Part shown: positions 1-7,813 of the stretch, in pieces | How the letters are laid out: each line of letters starts with the position of its first letter | Numbering within the stretch: the stretch's first letter is position 1 | Source: Lachnospiraceae bacterium | Lineage (GTDB): Bacteria > Bacillota > Clostridia > Lachnospirales > Lachnospiraceae | NCBI GenBank assembly: GCA_900763175.1 | Contig: CAAFJI010000147.1 | Coordinates: 1-12,074 of the forward strand | Length of the DNA: 12,074 nt | Reading direction: 5' to 3' | Program-made: the position numbers and the translations under genes | Notes under the pieces: generated by a model | What the model was told of the DNA's origin: nothing | What the model saw: the letters and a program-made list of their open reading frames with translations, nothing else | The model's database searches: none

Positions 1-33
1 CTGAAGTATGACTATGACAGAAAGGAAATCATC

Positions 34-852
34 ATGCTTAAGATAAAGAATTATGTAAAGGTGGAATCCCTGGAAGAAGCCTATGAGCTGAATCAGAAGC
101 GTACTGCCTGTGTTCTTGGCGGAATGCTGTGGCTAAAAATGGGAAACCGAAACGTGACCACAGCCATTGATCTTTCAGGCCTTGGTCTTGATACTATCAC
201 AGAAACAGAAGAGGAATTTGTGATAGGCTGTATGACTCCTTTGCGTGACCTGGAACTTCATCCGGGGCTTAATACACACACAAATGGAGCAGTAAGAGAA
301 AGCCTGCGTCACATCGTAGGCGTACAGTTTCGCAACTGTGCCACTGTAGGCGGAAGTATCTGGGGAAGATTCGGTTTTTCCGATGTTCTCACCATGTTTC
401 TGGCACTGGACACTCAGGTGGAGCTTTTTAAAGGCGGCAGAGTCTGTCTTGCCGATTTTGTGAAAATGCCAAAAGACCGTGACATTCTGGTACACATCAT
501 TGTGAAGAAAACACCTGTTAAGGTTGCCTACCTGAGCCAGCGAAATACGAAAACAGATTTTCCAGTGCTTGCCTGCTGTATAAGCCTGTCTGAAAATGGG
601 GTGAAAGCTGTATACGGCGCCCGCCCGGCCAAAGCATTTCTTCTGGAAGATACCCGGAATATTTTACAAAATATCCATGCACTTTCTCAGGAAAACAGAA
701 ATGAGGCAATCCAGAAATTCGCAGACTATGCAGCTTCTGTTGTGCCTACCTCCGGCAATATGAGAGGAAGTGCAGAATACAGAACCCTTCTTGTGAAGGT
801 GCTTACAAGAAGAACTCTGGAAGCAGTAGGAGGAATGACTGATGAAAATTAA
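34..852 (+). CDS. Xanthine dehydrogenase family protein, FAD-binding subunit
   Basis: This is the medium subunit of a three-part molybdenum hydroxylase. It binds FAD and passes electrons from the iron-sulfur clusters to NAD+ or another acceptor in the cytoplasm. The 272-residue protein shows the FAD-binding loop LGGMLWLKM (residues 28-36), the second flavin motif RNCATVGGSI (100-109) and the segment SDVLTMFLALD (116-126). The rest matches a flavoprotein C-terminal domain. It is slightly shorter than typical subunits of about 280-300 residues. The ATG at 34 is chosen because AAGGAAA lies just upstream and the protein start fits the family. The frame is open back to base 1, but the earlier residues do not look like this family. 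The next gene overlaps it by 11 bases, which indicates translational coupling. Substrate cannot be told from this subunit. The operon may begin before the window. Confidence 0.93.
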   Translation: MLKIKNYVKVESLEEAYELNQKRTACVLGGMLWLKMGNRNVTTAIDLSGLGLDTITETEEEFVIGCMTPLRDLELHPGLNTHTNGAVRESLRHIVGVQFRNCATVGGSIWGRFGFSDVLTMFLALDTQVELFKGGRVCLADFVKMPKDRDILVHIIVKKTPVKVAYLSQRNTKTDFPVLACCISLSENGVKAVYGARPAKAFLLEDTRNILQNIHALSQENRNEAIQKFADYAASVVPTSGNMRGSAEYRTLLVKVLTRRTLEAVGGMTDEN

Positions 853-1321
853 TTTTTGGCTTAATGGCACTAAGAAAGAAGAAGAAATCCGCCCGGACAC
901 CATGCTTCTGGAGTTCCTTCGCAGTCTTGGCTGCTACAGTGTAAAAAGAGGATGCGAAACTGCCAACTGTGGCCTTTGCACAGTATTGGTGGAGGAACGT
1001 CCGGTATTATCCTGTTCGGTACTTGCTGCCCGTGTGGATGGCAGGCACGTTGTAACAATGGAAGGTCTTCAGGAAGAAGCGCAGGAGTTTGGCACATTTC
1101 TTGCAGGAGAAGGTGCAGAACAGTGTGGCTTTTGCAATCCAGGCTTTATCATGAATGTTCTTGCCATGACAAAGGAATTAAAAGATCCTTCTGAGGAAGA
1201 AATCAAAGAATACCTGGCGGGAAATCTCTGCCGCTGCTCCGGCTTTGTGGGACAGACCAGAAGTATTCTGAAATATCTGGATTATAAGAAAGAGAACTCC
1301 AAAGAGGAGGTGCAGTCATGA
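842..1321 (+). CDS. Xanthine dehydrogenase family protein, [2Fe-2S] small subunit
   Basis: This is the electron-transfer subunit, carrying two [2Fe-2S] clusters between the molybdenum site and FAD. The 159-residue protein has the plant-ferredoxin type cluster ligands Cys38, Cys43, Cys46 and Cys58 in the N-terminal domain. The helical C-terminal domain carries the second set: Cys95 and Cys98 in QCGFCNPG, then Cys130 and Cys132 in LCRC. All eight ligands are present and the length is normal for the family. The ATG at 842 has AGGAGG at 828-833, eight bases upstream, inside the end of the FAD gene. The stop overlaps the start of the large-subunit gene in an ATGA junction. This order (FAD, FeS, Mo) is common in Firmicutes. 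There is no twin-arginine signal, so the enzyme should be cytoplasmic. Confidence 0.96.
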   Translation: MKINFWLNGTKKEEEIRPDTMLLEFLRSLGCYSVKRGCETANCGLCTVLVEERPVLSCSVLAARVDGRHVVTMEGLQEEAQEFGTFLAGEGAEQCGFCNPGFIMNVLAMTKELKDPSEEEIKEYLAGNLCRCSGFVGQTRSILKYLDYKKENSKEEVQS

Positions 1322-3606
1322 GCTTTGTAAGTCAGTCTCTTATGAAAAAGGATGCCATGGCCCTTGTTACAGGAAAACCGGTATACACTGATGACCTTGC
1401 CCCCAGGGATTGCCTGATCATTAAGATCCTTCGCAGCCCTTACGCAAATGCCTGGGTAGAAGAGATAAAAACAGAGAATGCCATGAAGGTAGAGGGAATG
1501 GCGTGTGTCCTTACCTGGCAGGATGTGCCAAAGAGGCGCTTTGCCTCAGCAGGACAGACCTATCCGGAGTTTAGTCCTTATGACAGAATGATCCTGGACC
1601 AGCACCTGCGCTTTGTGGGAGACGCAGTGGCCATTGTGGCCGGAGAGACAGAGCAGGCAGTAGACCTTGCCATGAAGCGGATCAAGGTCAAATATCGCGT
1701 GGAAACTCCGGTCCTGGACTTTCACACTGCCAAGGACAATCCGGTGCTTGTTCATCCGGAAGAGGACTGGGAGTCGAAATTTCCGGTAGGAGCAGATAAC
1801 AAGAGGAACCTGGCTGCCAAAGGCCATGAAGAAATGGGCGATATCGAGGCAGTTCTTGCTTCCTGCAAATATACCGTAGATGAGGTTTACCATACAAAGG
1901 CGGACCAGCAGAGCATGATGGAGACCTTCAGATCCTTCTGTACCATGGACCATTTCGGAAGACTGAATGTGGTTGCTTCTACGCAGGTTCCTTTCCATCT
2001 TCGCAGAATCCTGGGAAATGCATTGGGAATCCCATCTTCCAGGATTCGTGTGATCAAACCGCGTATCGGCGGCGGTTTTGGCGCCAAGCAGACAGAGGTC
2101 TGTGAAATTTATCCGGCAATTGTCACCTGGAAAACAGGTCGCCCGTCGAAAATCGTTTACAGCCGTTATGAATCCCTGATCTGTGCGTCACCTCGCCATG
2201 AGATGGAGGTCCATGTGCGTGTAGGTGCAGATGAAAATGGAATCGTAAAAGGAATCAAGGTAGAGGCTGTTTCAAATGCTGGTGCATATGGTGATCACAG
2301 TCCTACAACCATCGGTCTTACCGGACACAAGGCCATCGCTTTGTACCGCAATCTGGAGGCTTATGTTTTCGACTATGAGGTTGTATATACCAATATGCAG
2401 GCAGCAGGTGCTTATCGTGGATATGGGGCAACCCAGGGCTTATATGCCGTAGAATCTGCTGTAAATGAGCTGGCTCACAAGATGAACATGGATCCGGCGA
2501 AGATTCGTGAGCTGAATATGCCCATAGAAGGAGAACGGATGTATGATTACGATGGAAATCTTACTCATACTGCAAGCTGTACTATGGACCGTTGCCTTGC
2601 AAGGGCAAAAGAAATGATGAACTGGGATGAGAAATATCCCTGCCGTGATATGGGAAATGGAAAAGTAAGGGGTGTTGGCCTTGCTATGGCTATGCAGGGA
2701 TCTTCCATTGCCAATGTGGATGTGGGTGGTGCCAGTGTGAAGCTGAATGAGGACGCTTCCTACACCCTGTCTCTTGGCTGTGCTGATATGGGTACCGGAT
2801 GTGATACCATTCTTTCCCAGATGGCAGCAGACTGCCTGGAAACAGAATTTGATAATGTGGTGGCATTTGGAGTGGATACGGATGTTTCTCCTTATGACTC
2901 TGGTTCCTATGCGTCTGCTACTACCTATGCAACAGGAAATGCAGTCATCAATGCCTGCAATGAACTGAGAAAGCGGATCGTGAAGGTTGGTGCCGGACTT
3001 CTTGGCGTTTCCGAGGAAGAGGCAGAATTTGACGGACAGAGAGTTTATGCAGGGGAAAAGGAGGTAACACTTCAGGATGTCGCCTATAAGGGAACCTGTG
3101 GAAATACACAGGAGCTTCAGGTAACAGCTTCTTTCTCTTCACAGATTTCCCCGCCGCCATATATGGTGGGTATCGCAGAAGTAGAGGTAGATAAGGAAAC
3201 CGGAAACGTGGAGCTGACAGACTATGTGGCTGTTGTAGATTGCGGGACTCCGATCAATCCGAACCTTGCCCGTGTACAGACAGAAGGCGGCGTGGCTCAG
3301 GGAATTGGTATGGCTCTTATGGAGAACGTTCAGTATTCCAGGGAGGGAAAGATCCGTGAGAACTCCTTTATGCAGTATAAGATTCCGAGCCGTGTGGATA
3401 TTGGAAATATTCGTGTGGAGTTTGAGAGCAGCTATGAGAAGAGCGGTCCATTTGGAGCAAAATCTATTGGAGAGCTGGTAATCGATACTCCTTCTCCTGC
3501 TATTGCAGATGCAGTTTACAATGCCTGTGGGGTTCGGGTAAGAGAACTGCCTATCATCCCTGAGAAGGTGGCAATGGGAATTTTGCAAAAAGAATTGGAG
3601 AAATAA
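1318..3606 (+). CDS. Xanthine dehydrogenase family protein, molybdopterin-binding catalytic subunit
   Basis: This is the catalytic subunit, which hydroxylates an aromatic heterocycle or aldehyde at a molybdopterin cytosine dinucleotide centre. The 762 residues start with the hammerhead domain (VTGKPVYTDDL, 17-27). Then come IGGGFGAKQ (250-258), GAYRGYGATQ (364-373), MGTGCDT (491-497), YASATTY (531-537) and GPFGAKSIGE (710-719). Glu719 is the expected catalytic base. The versions GTGCDT and ASATTY, in place of the GQG and SR motifs of ordinary xanthine dehydrogenases, resemble what I recall of selenium-dependent purine hydroxylases in clostridia. A purine is therefore the best guess as substrate, but nicotinate-type or other heterocycles cannot be excluded. 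GAGGAGG lies seven bases before the ATG, and the ATGA overlap couples it to the FeS gene. No maturation genes such as xdhC are inside the window. Confidence 0.93.
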   Translation: MSFVSQSLMKKDAMALVTGKPVYTDDLAPRDCLIIKILRSPYANAWVEEIKTENAMKVEGMACVLTWQDVPKRRFASAGQTYPEFSPYDRMILDQHLRFVGDAVAIVAGETEQAVDLAMKRIKVKYRVETPVLDFHTAKDNPVLVHPEEDWESKFPVGADNKRNLAAKGHEEMGDIEAVLASCKYTVDEVYHTKADQQSMMETFRSFCTMDHFGRLNVVASTQVPFHLRRILGNALGIPSSRIRVIKPRIGGGFGAKQTEVCEIYPAIVTWKTGRPSKIVYSRYESLICASPRHEMEVHVRVGADENGIVKGIKVEAVSNAGAYGDHSPTTIGLTGHKAIALYRNLEAYVFDYEVVYTNMQAAGAYRGYGATQGLYAVESAVNELAHKMNMDPAKIRELNMPIEGERMYDYDGNLTHTASCTMDRCLARAKEMMNWDEKYPCRDMGNGKVRGVGLAMAMQGSSIANVDVGGASVKLNEDASYTLSLGCADMGTGCDTILSQMAADCLETEFDNVVAFGVDTDVSPYDSGSYASATTYATGNAVINACNELRKRIVKVGAGLLGVSEEEAEFDGQRVYAGEKEVTLQDVAYKGTCGNTQELQVTASFSSQISPPPYMVGIAEVEVDKETGNVELTDYVAVVDCGTPINPNLARVQTEGGVAQGIGMALMENVQYSREGKIRENSFMQYKIPSRVDIGNIRVEFESSYEKSGPFGAKSIGELVIDTPSPAIADAVYNACGVRVRELPIIPEKVAMGILQKELEK

Positions 3607-3610
3607 GCCT

Positions 3611-4657
3611 ATGGGTCTTATTGTGAAAGGAGTGCTGGCTGTTTTCTGGCTTTTGTTTGTGCCTTTTGCAGCCGGAATTGGCTTCTACCAGAAAAAAGAA
3701 CAGAGGCAGCTGAAAAATCCGGGAGTCTGCTTGCTGACTGGTTATACGATCTTATTTATGGGAATGGAGATTCTCACCCTCCCTATGATTTTTTTTAAGC
3801 TTCCCCTTCATGTGCTGGCAGCTGCCTACGGGTGTTTTGCCCTGGCATTGGCAGTTTATGGATCCTTGGCTTTGGGTAGGAGAAAGAGAAGCATTTCTGA
3901 GAAACTGGCAGCATCCGGAAAACGATTTTCCTGGGAGATGACAGCAGCAATTTTATTGATTCTGTTGCAGATCGCAGTGCTGGTGTTCTATGCTCACATG
4001 GATGCCGATGATTCTTTCTATGTGGGAACTGCCACAACAGCGGTAGAGACAGATACGATTTTCGAGGTGAATCCCTATACAGGAGCCTTGTATCAGGCCC
4101 TTCCCAGACGATATGTGCTGTCGCCTTTCCCAGTCTTTCTGGCTGTGGTCAGCAGGCTGTGTGCAGGACTTCACCCTGCAATCGTTGCGCATACAGTATT
4201 TTCAGCAGTCTTTCTTTTCCTGACATACTTGGTATTATACCAGTACAGCAGTCGCTTTTTTAAAGAAGATATGGGAAAAAAAGGGATGTTTATGCTCCTT
4301 TGCAGTGTTCTGATCTGGTTTTCAGGATATTCGGTATACAATTCCGAAACCTTTACCATGGTAAGAATCTGGCAGGGAAAAGCGGTGCTGGCAGGAGTGA
4401 TGCTGCCCTGGCTGTTTTTCCTGTGCATGGAAATTATGGGAAAAGAAAATCCGGAATATCCCTGGAGTACCTTGTTTCTTACAAACGGCGCCTGCTGTCT
4501 GCTGTCCTCTATGGGAATCATGCTGGCACCATTGATGATGGGATGCTTTATCCTTATAAACCTGATAAAATCCCGTGATGTCCATTGTTTTTTCAAAAGT
4601 ATTGTATGCTGCCTGCCGTCGCTCATACTTGGCACAGCTTATATTCTGGTATTTTAG
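3611..4657 (+). CDS. Polytopic membrane protein, N-terminal half of an amber-split gene (DUF6077-like)
   Basis: I do not recognise a function. The 348 residues contain about nine hydrophobic segments, roughly at 5-25, 38-62, 66-88, 110-128, 188-212, 224-243, 257-276, 293-319 and 330-348. A loop after the fourth holds an acidic motif, HMDADDSF (129-136). Membrane glycosyltransferases of the GT-C fold also have an acidic motif in an early extracellular loop, so that is a possible but unproven parallel. The composition and layout resemble the Firmicute family I recall as DUF6077. The start lies four bases after the molybdopterin subunit gene, with a modest GGAG ten bases upstream, so it is probably co-transcribed with the hydroxylase operon. 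The ORF ends inside a hydrophobic segment at a TAG. The same frame reopens at once into the next ORF, so this is probably one half of a longer protein. Confidence 0.7.
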   Translation: MGLIVKGVLAVFWLLFVPFAAGIGFYQKKEQRQLKNPGVCLLTGYTILFMGMEILTLPMIFFKLPLHVLAAAYGCFALALAVYGSLALGRRKRSISEKLAASGKRFSWEMTAAILLILLQIAVLVFYAHMDADDSFYVGTATTAVETDTIFEVNPYTGALYQALPRRYVLSPFPVFLAVVSRLCAGLHPAIVAHTVFSAVFLFLTYLVLYQYSSRFFKEDMGKKGMFMLLCSVLIWFSGYSVYNSETFTMVRIWQGKAVLAGVMLPWLFFLCMEIMGKENPEYPWSTLFLTNGACCLLSSMGIMLAPLMMGCFILINLIKSRDVHCFFKSIVCCLPSLILGTAYILVF

Positions 4658-4669
4658 GAGGTAGGCAGG

Positions 4670-5563
4670 ATGCAAAATGTGATTTCAGATATGTTGTCTG
4701 CCTGGAAAGGATACTGGGGGAATGGATTTTATCCATGGCTTCTGCTGCTGACGATGGTGTATCTGCTGCTGTTTTTCAGAAAGAAGGAAGCCATAAGACC
4801 GATGCTTTTTTATGTAGGAATTCTGCTGCTTTTGTTTTTCTGTCCGGTGACAGCCTGGCTGATACAAAAATGTGTGGGCGGTGATGTTTACTGGCGAGTG
4901 CTTTGGCTTCTTCCAACTGTGCCTCTGCTTGCTTACGGAGGAACGGCATTGATTTATGGAAGCAGGGATTCAAAGTCACCGACAGCTGATGAACCAAAAG
5001 AAGCAGTGGCTGACGGGCAAAAGAAAACAGCAGATGTGCAATGGCAGTCAGTGACAAATGAACGAGAAGCAGAAGCCAGCAGGTTCTCTGTACGGATCCT
5101 GCTTCTGGTCCTGCTTCTGGCAGGCATTGCGGTCAGTGGAAAGAGCCTGATGGATGCAGGCTTTTACGAAAGGGTCCATAACTTCCAGAAGGTTCCGGAT
5201 GAGGCAGCACAGATTTGCGACCTTATCAATAAGCAGAAGGAAGAGGGAGAAGTGATTTATCTGGCAGCAGATGATAACATTGCTGCTTATGTAAGAGTAT
5301 ATGATCCTTCGATTCTTATGCCTTACGGAAGAGGCGGGAAGGGAAGGACCACTCAGGCAGCCAGAAAGCTGTATACCCAGCTGACTTCCGGAATGCCGGT
5401 GATCAAAAAAGTAGTAAAATATGCAAAAAGCCTGGAATGTAATTATCTTGTTTTTCCTCTTCCGAGTCAGAAAAAGCAGGATTATATGGCAATAAAGGGC
5501 TATTTCCTTATCGGCCAGGTGAATTCCTATGGGATATTTAAATATGTTGAGCCAAATGAGTAA
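4670..5563 (+). CDS. Polytopic membrane protein, C-terminal half of the split gene (DUF6077-like)
   Basis: This 297-residue ORF is in the same frame as the preceding one, separated only by TAG and four sense codons. Joined, they would give a protein of about 650 residues, close to what I recall for intact DUF6077-type proteins. It has hydrophobic segments near 18-36, 43-65 and 74-96. A charged, low-complexity stretch (about 99-140) follows, with acidic and basic residues and Thr/Ala. Then comes one more membrane segment (about 143-160) and a soluble C-terminal part of about 135 residues. The VYWRVLWLLP stretch (72-81) looks like a conserved core. AGGAGG at 4656-4661, eight bases before the ATG, is a strong ribosome site, so this half may really be translated. 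It could be a two-piece functional protein, a recent nonsense mutant or a sequencing error. Function is unknown. Confidence 0.65.
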   Translation: MQNVISDMLSAWKGYWGNGFYPWLLLLTMVYLLLFFRKKEAIRPMLFYVGILLLLFFCPVTAWLIQKCVGGDVYWRVLWLLPTVPLLAYGGTALIYGSRDSKSPTADEPKEAVADGQKKTADVQWQSVTNEREAEASRFSVRILLLVLLLAGIAVSGKSLMDAGFYERVHNFQKVPDEAAQICDLINKQKEEGEVIYLAADDNIAAYVRVYDPSILMPYGRGGKGRTTQAARKLYTQLTSGMPVIKKVVKYAKSLECNYLVFPLPSQKKQDYMAIKGYFLIGQVNSYGIFKYVEPNE

Positions 5564-5571
5564 GAAATAGC

Positions 5572-5600
5572 TTGCAAATAGATAGAAAAGCTGATACAGT
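5572..5600 (+). promoter_or_regulatory. Candidate sigma-A promoter for the lysine riboswitch-transporter unit
   Basis: TTGCAA (5572-5577) and TACAGT (5595-5600) are separated by exactly 17 bases. Each matches four of six consensus positions. Transcription would start near 5607, about 20 bases before the riboswitch P1 helix. The position makes sense, but the boxes are not strong, so this is a moderate-confidence call. No clear terminator for the preceding membrane gene is visible, so read-through from upstream is also possible. Confidence 0.5.
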
Positions 5601-5629
5601 AGGCTTTGTAAAGTGAATAAGGAAGTTAT

Positions 5630-5808
5630 GATAGAGGCGCAGGATTCAACAGTAGATCCGACCAGGAGAACAAAGGAGTTCTCAGTTTTTTGGCGAACAG
5701 GTCGGAAAGAAAGGGGAGACTGCCGAAGGGCTTTTTTCAGCCATAGGAAGAAGGCTCTGGGGTGCCGCAGAATATGCGGCAGACTGTCACTTGTTGTGGA
5801 GCGCTATC
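5630..5808 (+). promoter_or_regulatory. Lysine riboswitch (L-box) aptamer
   Basis: The RNA senses free lysine. The sequence shows the family hallmarks in order: GATAGAGGCGC at the 5' P1 side (5630-5640), AAAGGGGAGACTGCCGAAG in the core (5710-5728), CTGTCAC (5784-5790) and GGAGCGCTATC closing P1 (5798-5808). Visible helices include P1 (GATAG with CTATC), P2 (CCGACC 5658-5663 with GGTCGG 5700-5705), a perfect hairpin GCCGCA/TGCGGC (5764-5780) and a small CAC/GTG hairpin before the P1 return. The layout matches the Bacillus subtilis lysC leader as I remember it. An intrinsic terminator follows at once, so control is expected by premature termination when lysine is plentiful. The downstream gene is a transporter, which fits use as an uptake switch. 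Confidence 0.95.
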
Positions 5809-5841
5809 TTTACAGGTGTTTTTTGACTAAGAAATGGAAGA

Positions 5842-5893
5842 AAAGCCGTGAACGTGTCCCATAGCAGGGGAAGGGTTCATGGCTTTCTTTTTT
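5842..5893 (+). terminator. Riboswitch-controlled intrinsic terminator
   Basis: The arms AAAGCCGTGAAC (5842-5853) and GTTCATGGCTTT (5875-5886) pair over 12 positions with one G-T wobble. An inner TCCC/GGGA helix extends the stem, and C plus six T residues follow (5887-5893). It sits 34 bases after the lysine aptamer and about 140 bases before the transporter start, the expected place for the expression platform. The competing antiterminator pairing was not resolved by eye. Confidence 0.93.
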
Positions 5894-5980
5894 GTGAGCA
5901 ATGGGCAAAGGCCTGTACAAGCCGTTGCATATTGCAGAAAGAACCTGGAAACGCACAGAGAACGTTTTCCATAGTTGTGT

Positions 5981-6006
5981 AACAGGATATCGTGGAGAAT
6001 CCTGTT
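5981..6006 (+). other. Stem-loop in the transporter 5' leader
   Basis: AACAGGAT (5981-5988) and ATCCTGTT (5999-6006) are a perfect 8-bp inverted repeat around a 10-base loop. It lies between the riboswitch terminator and the ribosome binding site, ending 10 bases before the GAGGGAGG. There is no T-run, so it is not a terminator. It may protect the processed mRNA end or set leader structure. It also argues against translation from the in-frame GTG at 5992, which lies in its loop. Confidence 0.5.
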
Positions 6007-6033
6007 GCAGGAAAAAGAGGGAGGAAATCGATA

Positions 6034-7653
6034 ATGAAGTACAATCGCAGTAAATTGTCCGTTCTTCTGACTGCCGTAGCACTGTTTATCCTGGCTTGTC
6101 CGGTGACAGTTTTTGCAGCAGAGGAAGCAGCAGCCACTCCGGCTGTGTATGCCACATTCTGGTCGCTGATACCACCTGTCGTAGCCATTGCCCTGGCATT
6201 GATCACAAAGGAAGTATACAGCTCTTTGTTCCTGGGAATTTTGGTAGGAGCTCTTTTATACTCCGGTGGAAATTTTGAGGGAACAGTCAACCATATTTTT
6301 TCCGGCGGAATGATCAGTGTACTTTCTTCCAGCAGCAATGTAGGAATTCTGGTATTTCTTGTAATTCTGGGTACCATGGTATGTCTGATGAATCGGGCCG
6401 GTGGTTCTGCAGCTTTTGGAAGATGGGCAAGTAAACATATCAAAACAAGGGTTGGGGCAGAGCTTGTGACCATTCTTCTTGGAGTCCTGATTTTTATTGA
6501 TGATTATTTTAACTGCCTGACTGTAGGAAGCGTTATGCGTCCTATTACAGATCAGCACAATGTTTCCCGTGCGAAGCTGGCTTACCTGATTGATGCTACA
6601 GCAGCACCGGTTTGCATCATTGCACCCATTTCATCCTGGGCGGCAGCAGTAAGCGGATTTGTGCCAGGAGCTGACGGAATGTCCGTTTTTGTAAGAGCCA
6701 TTCCTTACAATTATTATGCACTTCTTACTATTGTGATGATGGTATCCATGGTTCTGATGAAAGCAGAGTTTGGTGCTATGGGGGTTCATGAATCCAATGC
6801 GTTAAAAGGAGATCTCTTTACTACGGCTGCCAGGCCTTATGCAGGCTCCGAAGGGGATAGCAAGGAGAATCCAAGAGGCAAAGTAGTGGATCTTTTAATT
6901 CCTATTATTTCCCTCGTTATCTGCTGTGTCATTGGAATGATTTATACAGGTGGATTTTTTAGTGGAACAGATTTTGTAACTGCATTTTCCCAGAGTGATG
7001 CATCGGTAGGTCTTGTGCTGGGAAGCTTTTTCGGCCTGGTGATCACCATTCTTCTGTATATGGTACGTAGCGTGTTATCTTTCCGTGACTGTATGGCCTG
7101 CATTCCGGAAGGATTTAAATCTATGGTTCCTGCAATTTTAATCCTGACGTTTGCGTGGACATTGAAGAACATGACAGACAGCCTGGGAGCGGCAGAATTT
7201 GTGGCAGAGCTGGTGAAATCCTCTGCTTCAGGACTGGTAAATATGCTTCCTGCTATTATTTTCCTGGTTGCCTGCTTCCTGGCTTTTGCAACCGGAACTT
7301 CCTGGGGAACCTTCGGAATCCTGATTCCTATCGTGGTCCATGTTTTTGAAAATACACCTGGGGATCTGATGATTATTTCCATTTCTGCCTGTATGGCAGG
7401 TGCTGTATGTGGGGATCACTGCTCTCCAATTTCCGATACCACTATTATGGCCTCCGCAGGAGCTCAATGTGACCATGTAAATCATGTTTCCACACAGCTT
7501 CCTTATGCAATCGTGGCAGCTGTTGTTTCCTTTGTAACCTATATTTTTGCTGGCTTTATCCAGAGTCCGCTGTGCCTGATCATCGGTGTTGTGCTGATGA
7601 TGGGAGCAATGTTTGTAGTGAAAACGAAATTCTGTGATTTGAAAGAGCAGTAA
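6034..7653 (+). CDS. NhaC-superfamily transporter, predicted lysine transporter (LysW-like)
   Basis: This is an integral membrane antiporter-type carrier of the NhaC superfamily. The 539 residues include IDDYFNCLTVG (155-165), DATAAP (187-192), GTSWGTF (421-427) and CGDHCSPISDTT (459-470), with about a dozen hydrophobic segments between. The ATG at 6034 is preferred over the in-frame GTG at 5992. GAGGGAGG ends nine bases before the ATG, and the protein then starts with a classic signal-like segment (1-28, basic MKYNRSK, hydrophobic core, VFA before AEE). The lysine riboswitch and terminator upstream imply repression by lysine. Published lysine-regulon work proposed NhaC-type proteins named LysW as lysine transporters, so lysine uptake is inferred here. 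Sequence alone would otherwise suggest Na+/H+ or amino-acid antiport. The gene stands alone, with its own terminator downstream. Confidence 0.88.
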   Translation: MKYNRSKLSVLLTAVALFILACPVTVFAAEEAAATPAVYATFWSLIPPVVAIALALITKEVYSSLFLGILVGALLYSGGNFEGTVNHIFSGGMISVLSSSSNVGILVFLVILGTMVCLMNRAGGSAAFGRWASKHIKTRVGAELVTILLGVLIFIDDYFNCLTVGSVMRPITDQHNVSRAKLAYLIDATAAPVCIIAPISSWAAAVSGFVPGADGMSVFVRAIPYNYYALLTIVMMVSMVLMKAEFGAMGVHESNALKGDLFTTAARPYAGSEGDSKENPRGKVVDLLIPIISLVICCVIGMIYTGGFFSGTDFVTAFSQSDASVGLVLGSFFGLVITILLYMVRSVLSFRDCMACIPEGFKSMVPAILILTFAWTLKNMTDSLGAAEFVAELVKSSASGLVNMLPAIIFLVACFLAFATGTSWGTFGILIPIVVHVFENTPGDLMIISISACMAGAVCGDHCSPISDTTIMASAGAQCDHVNHVSTQLPYAIVAAVVSFVTYIFAGFIQSPLCLIIGVVLMMGAMFVVKTKFCDLKEQ

Positions 7654-7689
7654 AGCGGCTGCTTTTTCAAACGCACTTTAAGTAAGAAA

Positions 7690-7741
7690 GAGGCAGCTAT
7701 TCTGTCCGGCATTTTGACCGGAGAGAGGGTAGCTGCTTTTT
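7690..7741 (+). terminator. Intrinsic terminator of the transporter gene
   Basis: GCAGCTA (7693-7699) pairs with TAGCTGC (7730-7736). An inner TCCGG (7705-7709) pairs with CCGGA (7718-7722), and a run of T follows (7737-7741). It begins about 40 bases after the transporter stop and separates it from the next transcription unit. Confidence 0.88.
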
Positions 7742-7778
7742 GCTGGGAAAGAGCTTTTAAGTCAATCGAATAATTGCC

Positions 7779-7807
7779 TTGCATATACGCCCGGAAAACT
7801 ATATAAT
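7779..7807 (+). promoter_or_regulatory. Promoter of the pseudouridine synthase gene, abutting its start codon
   Basis: A perfect TATAAT (7802-7807) lies 17 bases after TTGCAT (7779-7784). The -35 box is weak (three of six). The expected transcription start, about seven bases past the -10 box, falls on or next to the ATG at 7814, so a mRNA from this promoter would have almost no leader. Confidence 0.6.
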
Positions 7808-7813
7808 GGAAAA

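Noticed and set aside
5613..5864. 83-codon ORF between the membrane gene and the transporter
   Set aside because: It lies almost wholly within the lysine riboswitch and terminator, has no family resemblance, and its Arg/Lys-rich composition reflects structured RNA.
5992..6033. Upstream GTG start for the transporter, adding 14 residues
   Set aside because: The GTG lies in the loop of a perfect stem-loop without a ribosome site, whereas the ATG at 6034 has GAGGGAGG and is followed by a signal-like segment.
7653..7700. Alternative hairpin between GGCTGC just after the transporter stop and GCAGC at 7693-7697
   Set aside because: It would compete with the better terminator stem. The similarity may be chance, and no function could be assigned.
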